Both the position numbers and the translations under genes were made by a program. A model generated the notes under the pieces. The model searched no databases. It worked only from the letters and a program-made list of their open reading frames with translations, and was not told the origin of the DNA. From Dryococelus australis (taxonomy: Eukaryota > Arthropoda > Insecta > Phasmatodea > Phasmatidae): a DNA stretch of 64,000 nt. Location of the stretch: assembly GCA_029891345.1 (NCBI GenBank), contig CM057009.1, positions 310,093,166-310,157,165 on the forward strand, written 5' to 3'. This document shows, piece after piece, positions 12,540 to 24,019 of this stretch. Within the stretch, counting starts at the first letter, position 1, and each line of letters opens with the position of its first letter.

Positions 12540-13620
12540 CGTTAGTTATCAGAGTTCGAATGGGGCATGATTGTGGGTGCCAGAAGGATGGGACATTCAA
12601 TTTTGGAAGTTGTGGAGACCCTCAATATTCCTCGATCCACCATGGACAATGCAGTGGCCGTCCAAAGTTACTTGATGATCCTGGCCAGCGGAGGTTGGGT
12701 AGAATTGTTCGTGCTAATAGAGCAGGAACACTTGCTCAAATCACAGCCACATTCCATGCAGGAGGTGTTGGACATGTATCTAGCAGATCTGTGCAATTAT
12801 GCATTAGCTTCCATGGGATATGGAAGCAGAAGACCCACCAGAGTGCCCTTGTTAACAGCACGACACCAGGCACAACACCCCACTTGGGCTCGTGAGGTTG
12901 CTAATTGGACCCTGGAGGACTGGAAACATTTGGCCTGGTCTGATGAGTAATGATACAGGTTGTTTCAGGCTGATAACAGGGTTCGGGTATGGCACAAACC
13001 CAATGAGACAATGGATCCTAGTTATCAACAAAGCACCATGCAGACTGGTGGTGGTTCCGTAATGGTGTGGGGTGTGTTCAAATGGCATGGGTTGAATCCA
13101 CTTGTCCATTTACCCACAAAACTCAATGGTAACCATTACAAATATTTCCTTGGTGACCATTTGCAGCCATTCATAGACTTCAATTTCCTTGACAACAATG
13201 GGAAGTTAGTTTGAAGAGCATTCAGGAGAGTTCCAGCGAATGGAATGGCCAGCACGTTCCCCCGACATGAACCCAATCAAACATTTATGGGACGTTGTGG
13301 AGAGAGCCATTTGCACCCAAGATCCTGCATCTAGAAACACCAGGGCACTTTGGGCAGCTATTCTGACAGCATGACGTAACATGTCTCCAGAAGTCTTCCA
13401 TCCATTTGTAAATTCTATGCCATGTTGAGTTACAGCACTTCTTTGGGCAAGAGGGGGCCTTACACATTATTAAATGGATATCCTATGACTTTGTCATGTA
13501 AGTGTATATTGAGCACAATATTTATTTCATGTCACCAATTCACATTAAAATTTTCTATCATTTTTTTATGCATTCCTAGCTACCATTCGAAATTTTCGGG
13601 TACGTAGAACCACCAATTTG
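12540..13620 (+). mobile_element. Tc1-like transposon relic A
   Basis: The + strand carries a Tc1-family transposase in several frames. The N-terminal helix-turn-helix part has GMIVGARRMGHSILEVVETL (12560-12640). The DNA-binding linker and DDE domain begin with HPTWAREVANWTLEDWKHLA (about 12875-12935), followed by DNRVRVWHKPNE and GGGSVMVWGVF (12970-13080). The domain ends with MEWPARSPDMNPIKHLWDVV and an LLWARGG tail (13240-13470). An early frameshift, several stops and an internal deletion near 13205-13217 kill it; the deletion removes the segment that normally holds the second catalytic aspartate (QQDNAPxH). Terminal inverted repeats were not found, so both ends are approximate. Confidence 0.85.
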
Positions 13621-14203
13621 CACCTGATTTATTGTTGGTCCATCCGATAATAGAGAAATATATACTGATATTTGCCAATATTATTCTCTTCATATCCCAA
13701 CCCATGTCTTTTTATCTGCTGATTCACAGGGCTCAAAGCAAGTCACTAAAAGTTAATTTTTTTTTAAACTAAGTCACTAAGGTCCTTTTTTCTGCAGTTT
13801 TGTCGCTAAACGTTATTAATTTTGACACAAAACTCTTGAAGCACAGTTAACAGAAGTTAATGCATTGTACATAACATACTTTGGAATTGTCAGTTATCTA
13901 AAGACAGCATTGTAAACAATTCAGATTTCTCTTCTTTCAAGTTTTTCTGTGTATCTGGGATAACTGTATTATAATGACTTAATCTCATACTCTCAACATT
14001 ATTTTTGGGCATCCTTTATGCTTTATTTTATTTTTTCTAAATTCCCCGCAGTCACTGAATTTACACATAATTGTTACTACATTGGAGACCTTTGTCTTCT
14101 CTGCAAGTCAGGTTTCGTTGATTTTTGTGGACTAGTCTCGTACACCCAAGGAAAGAAGTGATAGTTTCAAGGTTGACAGTTACTTCACATACTTTGGATG
14201 ATA
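13621..14203. other. Intronic spacer between two Tc1 relics
   Basis: AT-rich sequence with T-runs (13758-13767, 14030-14040). No coding or structural feature was recognised. Confidence 0.5.
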
Positions 14204-15405
14204 CATACACACCTCAAAAAATGTTTGGCACCACCTGTCTTTTGTTTGCTCTTGGAAGATGTTTGCTTTGAGAGTTGTTCAATTACAAAATGACATGTAA
14301 CAACACCTTTTATGTGTACATGGATGGACTTAATGCATGCAGCCTCAGTGCAGTCCAGAAGAGTGCGTTGTTATGGTAACCTTTGGACATAACATACAAA
14401 GACAGTGTTTTTTGTGTTCAGCTGTATGAAACATACCTCAACTAGTCATTATTAAATTTGCTTGTATGTGCATAGTGACTTGGCATCAGCAAGGCCTCTT
14501 CATAAGGGAAATTACCCACTCAGTCGGTGTACACCATAGTGACGTTGTTAGGACATACAGCAGCTATCGGATTACATACATTGTTGCAGATCATCTTCAC
14601 AGTGGTCGTCCGCGGTCAACAACAGAATCTGACTATCGATACGTGTGAAACCTGGCTTGTAGGAATTGAGAAGACACCGCAACCAAACTGCTTAATACCG
14701 TCCTGTAGGCAACTGGGAGGTCTGCCTCTACTCAGATAATCCGACATTATCTTCATAGAGATCACCTACATACAAGAGTTCCTTGGTGAGCACCTACGCG
14801 TACACCCCAACACCGTGGAGGTGGTTCCGTCATGTTTTGGGGTGGCATTATGTATGGACGTCGGACGCCACTCATCGTCATCGAGAGCAATATGACAGGT
14901 GTATAATACCTGCACAGAATCTTCGGGTTCATTGTTCAACCATAGCAACAAAAAAATTGGCAACAGATTCATTCTGCAAGATGACAATACACGCCCACAC
15001 TATGCTCATCTTGCTAACAACTTTCTTAGGGAGGTCCAAATCAATCAAATGGAATGGCCTGCAGTGTCTGCGAACATGAATCCAATTGAACATGCCTGGG
15101 ACTAGCTGAAACAGGCAGTGCGGTCAGGATAGAGCAGGACAGCCACGAAGTGTCAGGTCATGCTTCACTGCACAGGGTGGCATAATGCCATACTGAGAAG
15201 AAGGGTCTGAGTTCCACGTTTGATCAGTGGATCTACACTGACAAAGAATATTGTTTGTTTTATTATTCTTTTGTCTTTTCTTAAAATCAGTTGTGTTATT
15301 CGTTACAAAGAGTGTGTATTTTCATCCCATACTGTCACTTGGGTTGTAAGCAACGTAGTACCTTAGAAATACAGGTGGTGCAAAACTTTCATTGAGGTCT
15401 GTATG
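14204..15405 (+). mobile_element. Tc1-like transposon relic B with 35-bp terminal inverted repeats
   Basis: The left repeat (14204-14238) and the right repeat (15371-15405) are inverted copies. They share catacaNacctca at the outside and gcaccacctgt at the inside, with five mismatches over 35 positions. Between them the + strand encodes a decayed Tc1 transposase: a helix-turn-helix region near 14470-14650, a GGGSVMFWGGI-type core near 14815-14850 split between frames, FILQDDNTRPHYAHLANNFL (about 14965-15030) and MEWPAVSANMNPIEHAWD (15048-15105). The catalytic D of QDDN is present but SPD has become SAN, and frames are broken. A TA precedes the left end; the right flank is no longer a clean TA. 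Confidence 0.9.
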
Positions 15406-15637
15406 TCTAAATTTAGAATAAGGGGAATATTGCACTTATTTATTATATTTACAAACTTTCCACTACAAAAATCTTTTGGAGCTTATATACAAAATTCCCT
15501 CTAGTATATATGATAGAAAATAAGTCACTAAATTGGTTACTTTTTTATGATCTGTAGTTACTAAATAAACTATTTTTTTGAAAAGTTGTGCTCTGGCCAC
15601 CTGTATGCATATATAAAAAAGATTTTATACCCACAGG

Positions 15638-15698
15638 TTGTTGTTGTTGTTGTTGTTTGTTTGTTTGTTTGTTTGTTTTTTTTTTTTTTTTTTTTTTC
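15638..15698 (+). repeat. Simple repeat (TTG)n-(TTTG)n-(T)n
   Basis: Consecutive ttg units pass into tttg units and then a run of about 21 T. It is a compound microsatellite in intron sequence. Confidence 0.9.
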
Positions 15699-16510
15699 AT
15701 ATTGATCAAGTAGTGCTGTACCACTTGGGAAAAAAACACACAGAATATTTTATTTTTGTGCTTTCGCAAATACAAGTGCAGGCATCCTTTTACAAAAAAC
15801 CTTGTAGTACTGCATATACCTAAGACATTTTGCATAAAAAAATATACATACTCTAATGAAACCCAATTAAAGCAAGGGAATACTGGTCACACTTGAAGAA
15901 ATAGGGAAAATTTTCCCTAGTGACAATCTTCCAGTAATACGCTTTGTGGTCCAAACAGTGCTACATGTTTATATTTCTGAATGATCGAAATATTTCGAGG
16001 TACAGATAGGCTTATAATTTTAAGTAAATTAATTCTTCACCTTTGGAAGGAAACACCTATGTTTACATGTTTACACAGAGGCCTGCCCCTTAAAAAAAAA
16101 ATGTAGCCAGGTTCTCTAACATTATTGTTTTAAAATACACAGTACACAACGTAATATGACAGAATGAATCCATCACAATATTTGGAATACATATTGTCAC
16201 ACAACTCCAGTCCATCATGAAGCCCAAACCTGGAAATGATACATATACTCATTGTCGATGTTTCAGCCCTGGCATGCTAGTGTATTATAAACATACTCAC
16301 AATAAATTTTTGAAGTTCTAGAAGCAAGAGCTAGCTCCTCCATTATCTGTGTTAATTTTCTGTGACAGACTTAATGCACATATGGTTTGTTACCATCATC
16401 ATGCCCAGGAAGAGTTCTGATACTTGTTAACATACTTGCACCCTATTGTCCCGGCATAATGTAAAAAAAAAAAAAAAAAACGAATTTGCAAAATAAAAAG
16501 TTAAACATAC
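15699..16510. other. Intronic sequence, nothing recognised
   Basis: AT-rich sequence with an A-run at about 16463-16480. There is no conserved peptide or repeat that I can match elsewhere in the window. Confidence 0.5.
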
Positions 16511-17390
16511 GGGATGATTCACAAGGAGTTACTGCCACTCACAGGGCCGATTTCTTACATCATTTGGAGCAAAATATGTCACATAAATGTGGGTCCTATT
16601 CCCAATATTTACACAGTAATTTGAAACATTTGAAAAATTATAAATAAAATGACAACCTTTTCAAATGTAAATACAGTTATGTATTATAATACAATATTGT
16701 TTATAGTTAAGCATCACAGTAACAAGTGTAACAAGTGTCTAACAAGCTTACAAAAGATGTTCAACAATGTTTCCGTCTGCTTCCATACACTTGGCATGCT
16801 TATGAACTGTACGTGTTGTTCTACATAACTGCACAAGGCTGTCTTTGATTTCTGTAGCAGCATACATAATACGTGCAAGTAGTTCATTACGTATTTGTGC
16901 AATGCTTTGGTAAACAATATCCTTCATCCATCCCTATGTGCAATAATCTAGTGGTGATAGATCTAGCGATCGAGGAGGCCAGGAATGAAAACCGCCTTGT
17001 CCTATCCATCTCTCAGGGAAATGCACATTTAAGTGTTCAACCTCATTATAGTAGAAGTGAGGAGGTGCACCATCATGCTGGATGATCATACAACGTCTCA
17101 CTGATAACGGAATATCCTCAAGTAACAGCGGCAGTTCTTGCAAAAATTGCAGATACACCGTACCATTCAAGCATCCCGAGAAAATGAATGGCCCAATCTG
17201 CTGATTGTGTAGGACACCACACATTAATGCTGAAACTGTATTGAAAACTCCTTTCCACTGTAGGGTGGGTTATGCTGAATGTCGAATTACTATGTAAATA
17301 TTGGGAATAGGACCCACATTTGACATATTTTGCTCCAAATTATATAAGGAATAAGCCCTGTAAGTGGCCGTAACTCTACGTGAATCATCC
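16511..17390 (-). mobile_element. Tc1/mariner-superfamily element with ~110-bp terminal inverted repeats
   Basis: The arms 16511-16623 and about 17284-17390 are inverted copies sharing ggatgattcac, then ttggagcaaaatatgt and gggtcctattcccaatatt. A TA follows the right end. On the - strand a frame at 16934-17224 encodes a transposase piece with QHDGAPPHFYYNEV and FPERWIGQGGFHSWPPRS followed by LDLSPLD. These correspond to the second and third catalytic regions of a DDE transposase of the same general type as the element at 9038-9710. The rest of the transposase is missing, so the copy is non-autonomous. Confidence 0.85.
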
Positions 17391-17464
17391 TATGGACACG
17401 TTTGCACATAAGAGGTCTTTTATCCATGCACAAAAAAAAAACACAGCGCTGGAGGAGAGATTTA

Positions 17465-17950
17465 TCGGGTCATAAGGCCTACTGCAATCTGTGAAATTAT
17501 GAATATTTGGGTATATCTGTTCAGGCCCCCAGCAAAAACAACTCCCAGGTCCATTTTACTATGGTGACATCTTCCATAATGCAGCATAAGAGCGGGCTGC
17601 AGTGAATCAGTTGCTAAAATGCTCACTTCCCCCATGACAAGCCCACATGCAGTGTCCTCCAATTTACATCTACCTGCAGCATGTTGGGGGCGGGAGTGCT
17701 CATGGTCTTCACAACTTCGTATCTCTGCCGCATTCCCCCCGCCACCGACATGAGCAAGGCAGGTTTGGTTCCTGATGGGTGGAGATTTAACCATGTGGGA
17801 ATCTTGCCACACAATGCTGTTGGCCAGCAGGTTTTCTTGGATAACTCCTGTTTCCCTTGCCCTTGCATTCTGGTGCCACTTCAGATCCATCTTGTTTCCC
17901 ATTTATTGAATCTCAACACCTCCTGCCTGACACTGCATTAAAATTAAAAA
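17465..17950 (+). repeat. tRNA-headed SINE-like repeat, copy 1
   Basis: Three segments of the window align with one another: this one (+), 29110-29560 (-) and 31255-31535 (-). Shared landmarks in order are aaattatgaatatttgggta, the gtgctcatggtcttcaca stretch, a B-box-like ggtttggttcctgatggg near 17760, gggaatcttgcc, ggttttcttgg, and a tail ending in ctgcattaaaa. The tRNA-like head with A- and B-box-like sequences implies an RNA polymerase III origin and a short interspersed element. The - strand is open for 146 codons over 17462-17902, but this is the antisense of the repeat and no conserved protein is seen. Confidence 0.7.
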
Positions 17951-18179
17951 ATTAAAATGTTCAATATGCAAAGAAAATATGCTACTGATTAATTACAAGG
18001 AATGCTGCAAAAAAAAGGGAATAAAAAATTGTGCAGATCATAATTTACATGTTAAGGAAATTATGCCACCCGTCCATGGAAGAGAGAGGGAGAAATGCAA
18101 GCATCAGTATAAATTGCATACTCCAAATGCCCACATGTCTTCACCAAAAAAAAAAATAATAACAGATGTCTCAATCTAC

Positions 18180-18556
18180 ACATAGTGTATTTAGAAAACA
18201 CGAAATACTATTTTAAAAAAATGAAAAAATGTGGGAATACAGTACATATGTATTAGAAATTTGTACTGTGGAATTTTATTAGGTTATCAACACACAATTT
18301 AAATTTTTTTGATAGTAAGCCATGTTGGTAATGACGAGCAAGAAGCAGTGATGGCATATTTTCGAGATATTGTATCGTGATGCGATGTTGCCAACACACG
18401 CAAGTTTTTTACTTGAATATTTTTTCATGAAAATTATGAATGCATTATGTATAAAAGTGTAACTCTAATAAATATGTCGGGCAAGTTAGATAAAGGCAAC
18501 ACAACATTAAGGAAACCCTATTCACTGCACTTTATCAATAACTATTCAGGTCATAT
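18180..18556 (-). repeat. Interspersed repeat R1, copy without the MITE
   Basis: In reverse complement this segment aligns along its whole length with 62640-63235. Shared stretches include gcagtgaataggg, tgttgtgttgcctttat, ggcaacatcgcatca, atctcgaaaatatg, gtcattaccaacatgg and tttctaaatac. The copy at 62.6 kb contains an extra 233-bp inverted-repeat element which this copy lacks, so this one shows the empty site. No coding capacity is seen; the class of the repeat is unknown. Confidence 0.75.
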
Positions 18557-20597
18557 ATGAGAATAAAATTTTGCTGCTGTACAAGAGAAAGATATCTTGT
18601 GTAGTTTGCACGGTCACCGCCGCCGCACCACAAGTACACATCGATAGACATCATTTGTGTAGTGTGTTGCCATGGTTTTGCTCTCTCGAGTCATGTTACT
18701 ATTTGTGGAATAGTAACAGCGCAACGTATATTTGTAAACTAGACGTGGGAGAAACGAGTCATTTTATTTATTCGAAACTGACGCCGTCTGGTGAGACACG
18801 AGATGAATGATGACATAAATTACTTACTGATGATATTGGCGCCAGTGGTGCTTCCCAATCACCGCACTGTTTAGACTCAGGATTCTCAGGGATGCTGTGG
18901 GTTCTGTGTGTCCATCTCACCCGAAACATACTTATAATACACTTTGTAATACTAAACTTTTACTAAACATTTAACATTTGAAAACATGTGGCTAGGACAC
19001 TGTCACTATAAATAAAAGAGTGGAACACTGTGATACTGGCTTTTATTGATACCATTCGTACAAATAACGTGCCAAGCAATTTAATGATGAAACTCTGTCG
19101 TGTCTAGGTAACTCCGTGTGGGTGCTCCCCAGCCTGCAATTACTCTAGGGTATGTCTATATGAATGACTTCACCATGATGCTTGAAAACATAATCTTCAC
19201 AAGGGAAGGGAGTCGACAGCTGCTAGATTGGACTGACAATTTTTCCCTGAAGATAGGTCATGGAGAATCACAAGATGAATCAACAGATGATACATAAACA
19301 TGTGTGACTATTTGGCATTACTAGCGCAGACTCGTCGGGGCTCACTCTCCAGCACATGGTTAGTGTGGTGATGGCCTAAACACATTGCCGGCTAGGACGG
19401 AAATAATATCACCAGACACAAATTACAAAATTACACAATTATCAATGGAACACAATGGGGCACGAGATGAGTAGTCACAATAAACAAGCACATGGGTGAA
19501 AGCAAGTTTAGATGGTGTGGATGCCGCAGGATAAAGTTCATAGCGGACCACGTGGTGCAGGTGAAATTGCAATATTTCCTCGTAGAGATGGAAAATTATA
19601 TTCAGACAAATTGTTATTTTTGTTGGGAAAATTATTCCCTTTACGACTAAAGCATTTACAGGCTTGTAGCATGCCCGATGACGGAAAAAGCAAACATGAA
19701 AGTGACAGTGTGGTGATACACAAAAAGCATTAATTTACGTGTAAATTACATTGAACCCTGAATAAAATTGTCATAGAACCCTGAATAAAATTATGCCACA
19801 CATGATTTTACAGAAATAAGCCCTTAAAATGCATTGACGGCGCAGAGACTTACTTGGCGATATCTGACTGCGTGGTCATACATGATGTGGCTGTAAAATG
19901 ATCAAACATGAAAAATACCCTTAAATACATACATGTAATTAAATTCCTTAAAAATGCATGCAGTAATAATACAAAAATTACAGTGGAACACCTTTAGCAG
20001 TAGGAGATGGCGCCTGATTCAAGTTTTGTGGGTCGCATGACCTCTCCGACATCTCTCTCCTCCTTTTCCTCGATTAAGTTTTTAAAAAGCCACAAGGGCA
20101 CAAATTATTATTTAAACGGAAGCATAATGCTGGGGAATGCCTGGCAAAATGTATGCAATGCAAAGGTTAACTGGTATACTAAAAGTGCTATGGAAATCTA
20201 TATAAGTGCTCAAAAGTTGTAGTGCATACATGACAGTGTCTTACCTTGCCAGCTCTCCTGGACAGACTGCCTAGAGGCAAGCGTCGCATGGACCTACCAT
20301 GGCTGCCTACGTACGGGGTTCACATAAGCAGATGTGCTATGCATACCGAGTAAAATATTTTATTATTGAAAAATAAAATGCACTTTAGAAATTAAAATAT
20401 GAATTGACATTATACATATTAATTTGTAATTTCTCATCTTCTTTGAATGTCTTTTACTGCTGCATTCTGGCCGGAGTGGAACTGTTCTTGATCTCCGCGC
20501 GGTTTGAATTTATAAACAAATCTTTTCCAATATTGACGGACATACATTTTAAAACACTTCAGACATTTTGGACCCTGAAAAATAAAGAAGACACATT
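18557..20597. other. Intronic sequence, no gene recognised
   Basis: The open frames here (for example 18571-18810 and 19512-19733) show no domain and no splice-supported conservation. The composition is a little less AT-rich than neighbouring introns at 18600-18950 and 19100-19400. It may hold the degraded 3' end of element C, whose LTR is not found, but I could not match it to the LTR at 28144-29023. Confidence 0.45.
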
Positions 20598-20951
20598 TTA
20601 CACTGCAAATAATATTCCGTTAGAGGAAAGGCCAAGGTGGTGGTGTGAGCAACATAACACTGCTGTATCAGGCTCTGGCCAGCTGTGAACCGGGACCACC
20701 TGTCGAGGGCAAAGAAAACATGGCCTCAGAGGTCTTTTGGTTCTGCGGCATTTGCAGGAGGTGGTGGTGAAAGCAGGAACAACGTTGCGGGGACGTGGTG
20801 GTGACTCACCTCGCCTCGTGCGAGTGCTGTGTTGTGATTTGTTGACACTTGACGTCACACTCACTGCCCTACTAACCTCCCCAAACCCTTTGAAACTCTC
20901 TTGCCCTACTAGGCTCTCCTCTGCGGGAGCTGAAAAGCTTCGGAAAGGCAT
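20598..20951 (-). pseudogene. C-terminal tail frame of element C
   Basis: A 117-residue open frame follows the integrase C-terminal frame on the same strand. It is rich in S, T, R and P with an EESLVGQESFKGFGE stretch near its start and a C-x-C-x7-8-C-type cysteine cluster in the middle. No domain is recognised. It could be the extreme 3' end of pol or a remnant of a third ORF; there is no signal peptide or membrane segment to argue for an envelope gene. Confidence 0.35.
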
Positions 20952-21067
20952 CTCGCCTTCACTTGTGGATTCAAAATTTTCATTTTCACTGTTGTAACAA
21001 CCAAATTCAGCTGTGCCTTGGGGAAACCCCTTAAAATTTACTTCATTGGCACTGGTTGTGTTTAAGT

Positions 21068-21809
21068 TTACTTGTGCACCCTTGTTACCACTTTGTTTGT
21101 GTACACACGGAAATCCCTTGAAACTGCTTTGATCTGCTCTGTTATTACTGGCCTTAAAAAAAAAACCAGAAATGGTGTTTCACTACTACTTGCTTCCCCT
21201 ACTTGTGTGTGGGTATTCTCGTTACCTACTTCCTCACTTTTAGGCTTGGAGTATTCTGTTGGCATAAAACCCCTAAATGACAATTCGTATTCTGGGTCGG
21301 GTGTTCCTGTGTTAGTGTTGTTGTTTACATTGGTGCATGTGTTGACATTTCCCTGTGCACTCCCTGGTATACTGCACCGCGCTTGCCAAGGTACTGGGCG
21401 TAACGGCATCTCCTTGCCTCTCTTCTCTACAGGTGGCCGGGCTATACAAAGGTCGTCACGGTGCCCTTTCGTGACACGTCTTGGTCCCAACTTCACTAAA
21501 TACATGGAATTCCCCATCTTCTCTTCTACTCTTACTGGCCCTGTCCATCTAGGTGCAAGTCCAGCACAGTATTTCTTCTTCCCAGCTGAAAGTGGGTTCT
21601 CCCTCACATACACGTAGTGGGTTCTCCGTCACGTACACGTACATCCCTGGCTGTAGTTCCGGCTGTGATTTTCTGCCCTCTGATACCCACGTGGTACAGT
21701 ACCTTTCATGATTCTCCCTCGTCTGGGTATGAATTTGTTGTTGGTATGCTACCACTTCCTTGATGGGTACCGGGGGGGGGGGGGTTTCCTCTGTGTTCTC
21801 CCGGCGCAC
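21068..21809 (-). pseudogene. Integrase C-terminal domain of element C, split by a 25-bp duplication
   Basis: Two overlapping frames (21809-21549 and 21613-21068) encode the end of integrase. The upstream one has QPGMYVYVTENPL. The downstream one has MYVRENPLSAGKKKYCAG, then LAPRWTGPVRVEEKMGNSMY and LVKLGPRRVTKGHRDDL, a typical Ty3/gypsy SH3-like domain. It continues for about 110 residues of polar tail rich in N, T, S and E. The start of the domain occurs twice because 21592-21616 and 21617-21641 are tandem copies of a 25-bp unit. Since 25 is not divisible by three, the duplication shifts the frame. Confidence 0.8.
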
Positions 21810-22033
21810 GCAACTCGCTGCCTTGGACCATCTCTACCGGGGTTTTCCCTGTGGCTGCGTTTACACGGTTTCTAATACAAAACATTATTTCAGGAATTAG
21901 CTTGACCCACCTGGTGTGATATCCGCCTAGCTGAATTTTCTCAACTAAACCTTTATATCTTGGTTTCGGCGCTCGGTCAGATTTGCGCGGGGGTGGTACA
22001 GTATTTTGTTCCCCATTTCGTGCAGTACTTTCT

Positions 22034-22471
22034 TCACTTTCTTCCTATAAATTGGGCCCTGTTATCGGTTAACAAAAATTCCAGATAACCCCATCTCTGA
22101 AAAAATTCTGTCTGCATGATCTGGGTGACCGTGTGTGCGTGTACGTTAATCATGGGAAATGCTTCAGTCCATCTGGTAAGTGGGTCCGTGACAACAACCA
22201 AAAATCTCTTTCCATTGGTGGTGCGGAGATACGGGCCCATTATATCTAGTGCTAGAGTCTTAAATGGTTCGGTTGGCAGCTTTGGTTGTTGTGGAGCATC
22301 GCTGTGTGTTCTCCGCGGATTCCTAGTGTTGCAGGTGATACAGCATTGTACATATTTTTCGTACAACCCTTTGAATTCCTGGCCAATGAAAGAATTTTTG
22401 CATATTTCTGCATGTTTGTTCGGTATCTGAGTACCCATGTTCAAGACTGTCATGTGCATACATGAATACAA
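22034..22471 (-). pseudogene. Integrase core of element C
   Basis: This 145-codon frame holds the CC-x-x-C end of the zinc domain (CCITC, residues 43-47), the first catalytic aspartate region (LALDIMGPYLR, D76) and the second (FLLTDNRAQF, D136). In the second the usual TDNG is TDNR. The frame stops before the region of the catalytic glutamate. It overlaps the end of the RNase H frame in another register: the HHC part of the zinc finger is in one frame and the CC part in the other, so a single frameshift near 22340 separates them. In a living element integrase would insert element cDNA into the genome. Confidence 0.85.
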
Positions 22472-23156
22472 GATCCCGTTTTTCCTTCGGTAGATAAGTT
22501 TGCCATCTTGCGCAATTACCGGGTGGTTTCACGTGAATCTCCCGATATACCACTCTCCAATGCTCGGAATACCACATGACACAGTGTTGCGGACGTTGTG
22601 CAGCATCTGGGGAATTTTCCTGCACTGTGTGTACGTCTTTGACTACCTCATGAACATTCATTGAAACAATTTTGCCGGGTGGTGTGGAAACAATGTTTTG
22701 CAAAACAAGAGCTTGTATGTCTGTTGTTTGTGTAGCACGGCAGGGTGGTAGTGCCTCTTTCCATTCCACATCGCCGGTTACCGTTAGGTTCAGACAGGGA
22801 TTCCTGGACAAGGCATCCGCGAGCTTGTTGGTTTTTTCCGCCACGTGTTCTACCTTGAAGTCAAACTCATGGAGCAATAGCGCCCAGCGGGCAACTTTAC
22901 TTTTCCCGTTATGCATGCTCTCTAACCACACAAGACAACGGTTGTCAGATTTTAGAGTAAACTGTCTCCCTAACAGGTACGGCCGGTACTTTTGCAGTGC
23001 ATGTACAATTGCCAAACACTCCTGTTCATTGACATGGTACTTGCATTCTGTCTCACCAAACTTCGCGCTGTGGTAGTTTATTATGTGCTTTTCCCAGTGT
23101 GCTCCCTCCTGGTACAACATGGCCCGGATGCCTTCCTGACTGGCATCTGTTTGCAT
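22323..23156 (-). pseudogene. RNase H and start of integrase of element C, long intact frame
   Basis: This is the longest open frame in the window (277 codons). The RNase H acidic residues are all visible: TDAS (D4), NEQECLAIV (E44/E46), LKSDN (D71) and KLADALSR (D114). The domain also shows RWALLLHEFDFKVEHVAEK. A linker of about 100 residues leads to the integrase HHCC region (HDSLEHGYSD and then FFHWPG). The upstream reverse transcriptase is in another frame and is damaged, so the RNase H survives only as an island. The ATG at 23156 is simply the first methionine inside what was a polyprotein, not a real start. Confidence 0.85.
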
Positions 23157-23249
23157 GACAATGGGTAAATCTGGGTTGAATCTGGCTAGCGGATTACAAT
23201 TCTGAAAAGCCAGTTTGATTTAATTAAATGCTTGATCGGCTAGAGGTGT

Positions 23250-23971
23250 TCAAAAAAATTTACCTTTTTCACACAATGAAGCAGTTAATGGTGTGGTAAT
23301 CACAGAAAAGTTTGGGACGAACTCCGTTAACCAATAAATTAAACCAAAAAATTTTCTGACTTGTTTACGTGATCTGGGTGTGGGTTTGTTTTGAATTTCC
23401 TGCACGTGTTGTTGTTCTGGTTCGTGTCCATTCCCTGTTACGTAGTGTCCCAAAAACTCCATCTTACTAATACCCAACTTACACTTTTAAACTTTGCACG
23501 TAAACTTATGTTCAAGCCGTTCAAACACAAGGCTCAGATGGTGCAAATGCTCTTCCTAGTTGTTAGACCAAACAAGTACATCAGCCATCGCAAAGTCTCC
23601 TATGTATCCATCTAGTACACTAACCATTAAGTTTTGAAACGTTGCAGGAGCACACTTTAAACCAAATGGCATAGCAACAAACTGGAATCTACGCCGGTCT
23701 GGCATGGTAAAAGCTGTTTTCTTTCTGTCTTGGGGACGGATAGGCACTTGCTAATATCTGGACTTCAAATCTAGTGAGGGAAAACGGTAGCTGGCCCTAA
23801 TGTTGACAAAGTGTCCTTCATATTAATTACTGGAGGTGGCATGTTTACAGTGATCTTGTTCAAAGGGCAGAAATCAACACAAAATCGCCATTCACCATCC
23901 TTTTTACAGTTAAGCGTGATACTTGAGTTGTAGAGACTCTGTGTAGGTTCAATCACATTGTCATTAAGCAT
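23250..23971 (-). pseudogene. Reverse transcriptase of element C
   Basis: Three frames make up the enzyme: 23971-23771 (DNVIEPTQSLYNSSITL, then WRFCVDFCPLNKITV), 23747-23556 (TAFTMPDRRRFQFVAMPFGL and then FQNLM) and 23477-23250 (KMEFLGHYVTGNG and RSRKQVRKFFGLIYWLTEFV). Motif order and spacing are those of Ty3/gypsy. The catalytic box that should read Y-x-D-D is FAMADVLVW, with residues lost and only one aspartate left. Together with the frameshifts this makes the polymerase inactive. Confidence 0.85.
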
Positions 23972-24019
23972 TTCACGTACCTGCTGCTTGATGACACGGC
24001 GAAAGAAAATACCTGGAAC

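Noticed and set aside
17462-17902. 146-codon open frame on the - strand
   Set aside because: It is antisense to the SINE-like repeat shared with 29110-29560 and 31255-31535 and has no domain.
18836-18843. ttggcgcc as a second primer-binding site
   Set aside because: Only the palindromic core matches, there is no LTR end beside it, and the downstream bases do not fit a lysine tRNA.
20598-21613. An envelope gene at the 3' end of element C
   Set aside because: No signal peptide, membrane segment or furin-like site is seen; the first frame is clearly the integrase end.
21072-21617. 181-codon open frame on the + strand
   Set aside because: Exact opposite-strand shadow of the integrase C-terminal frame of element C, which carries the recognisable domain.
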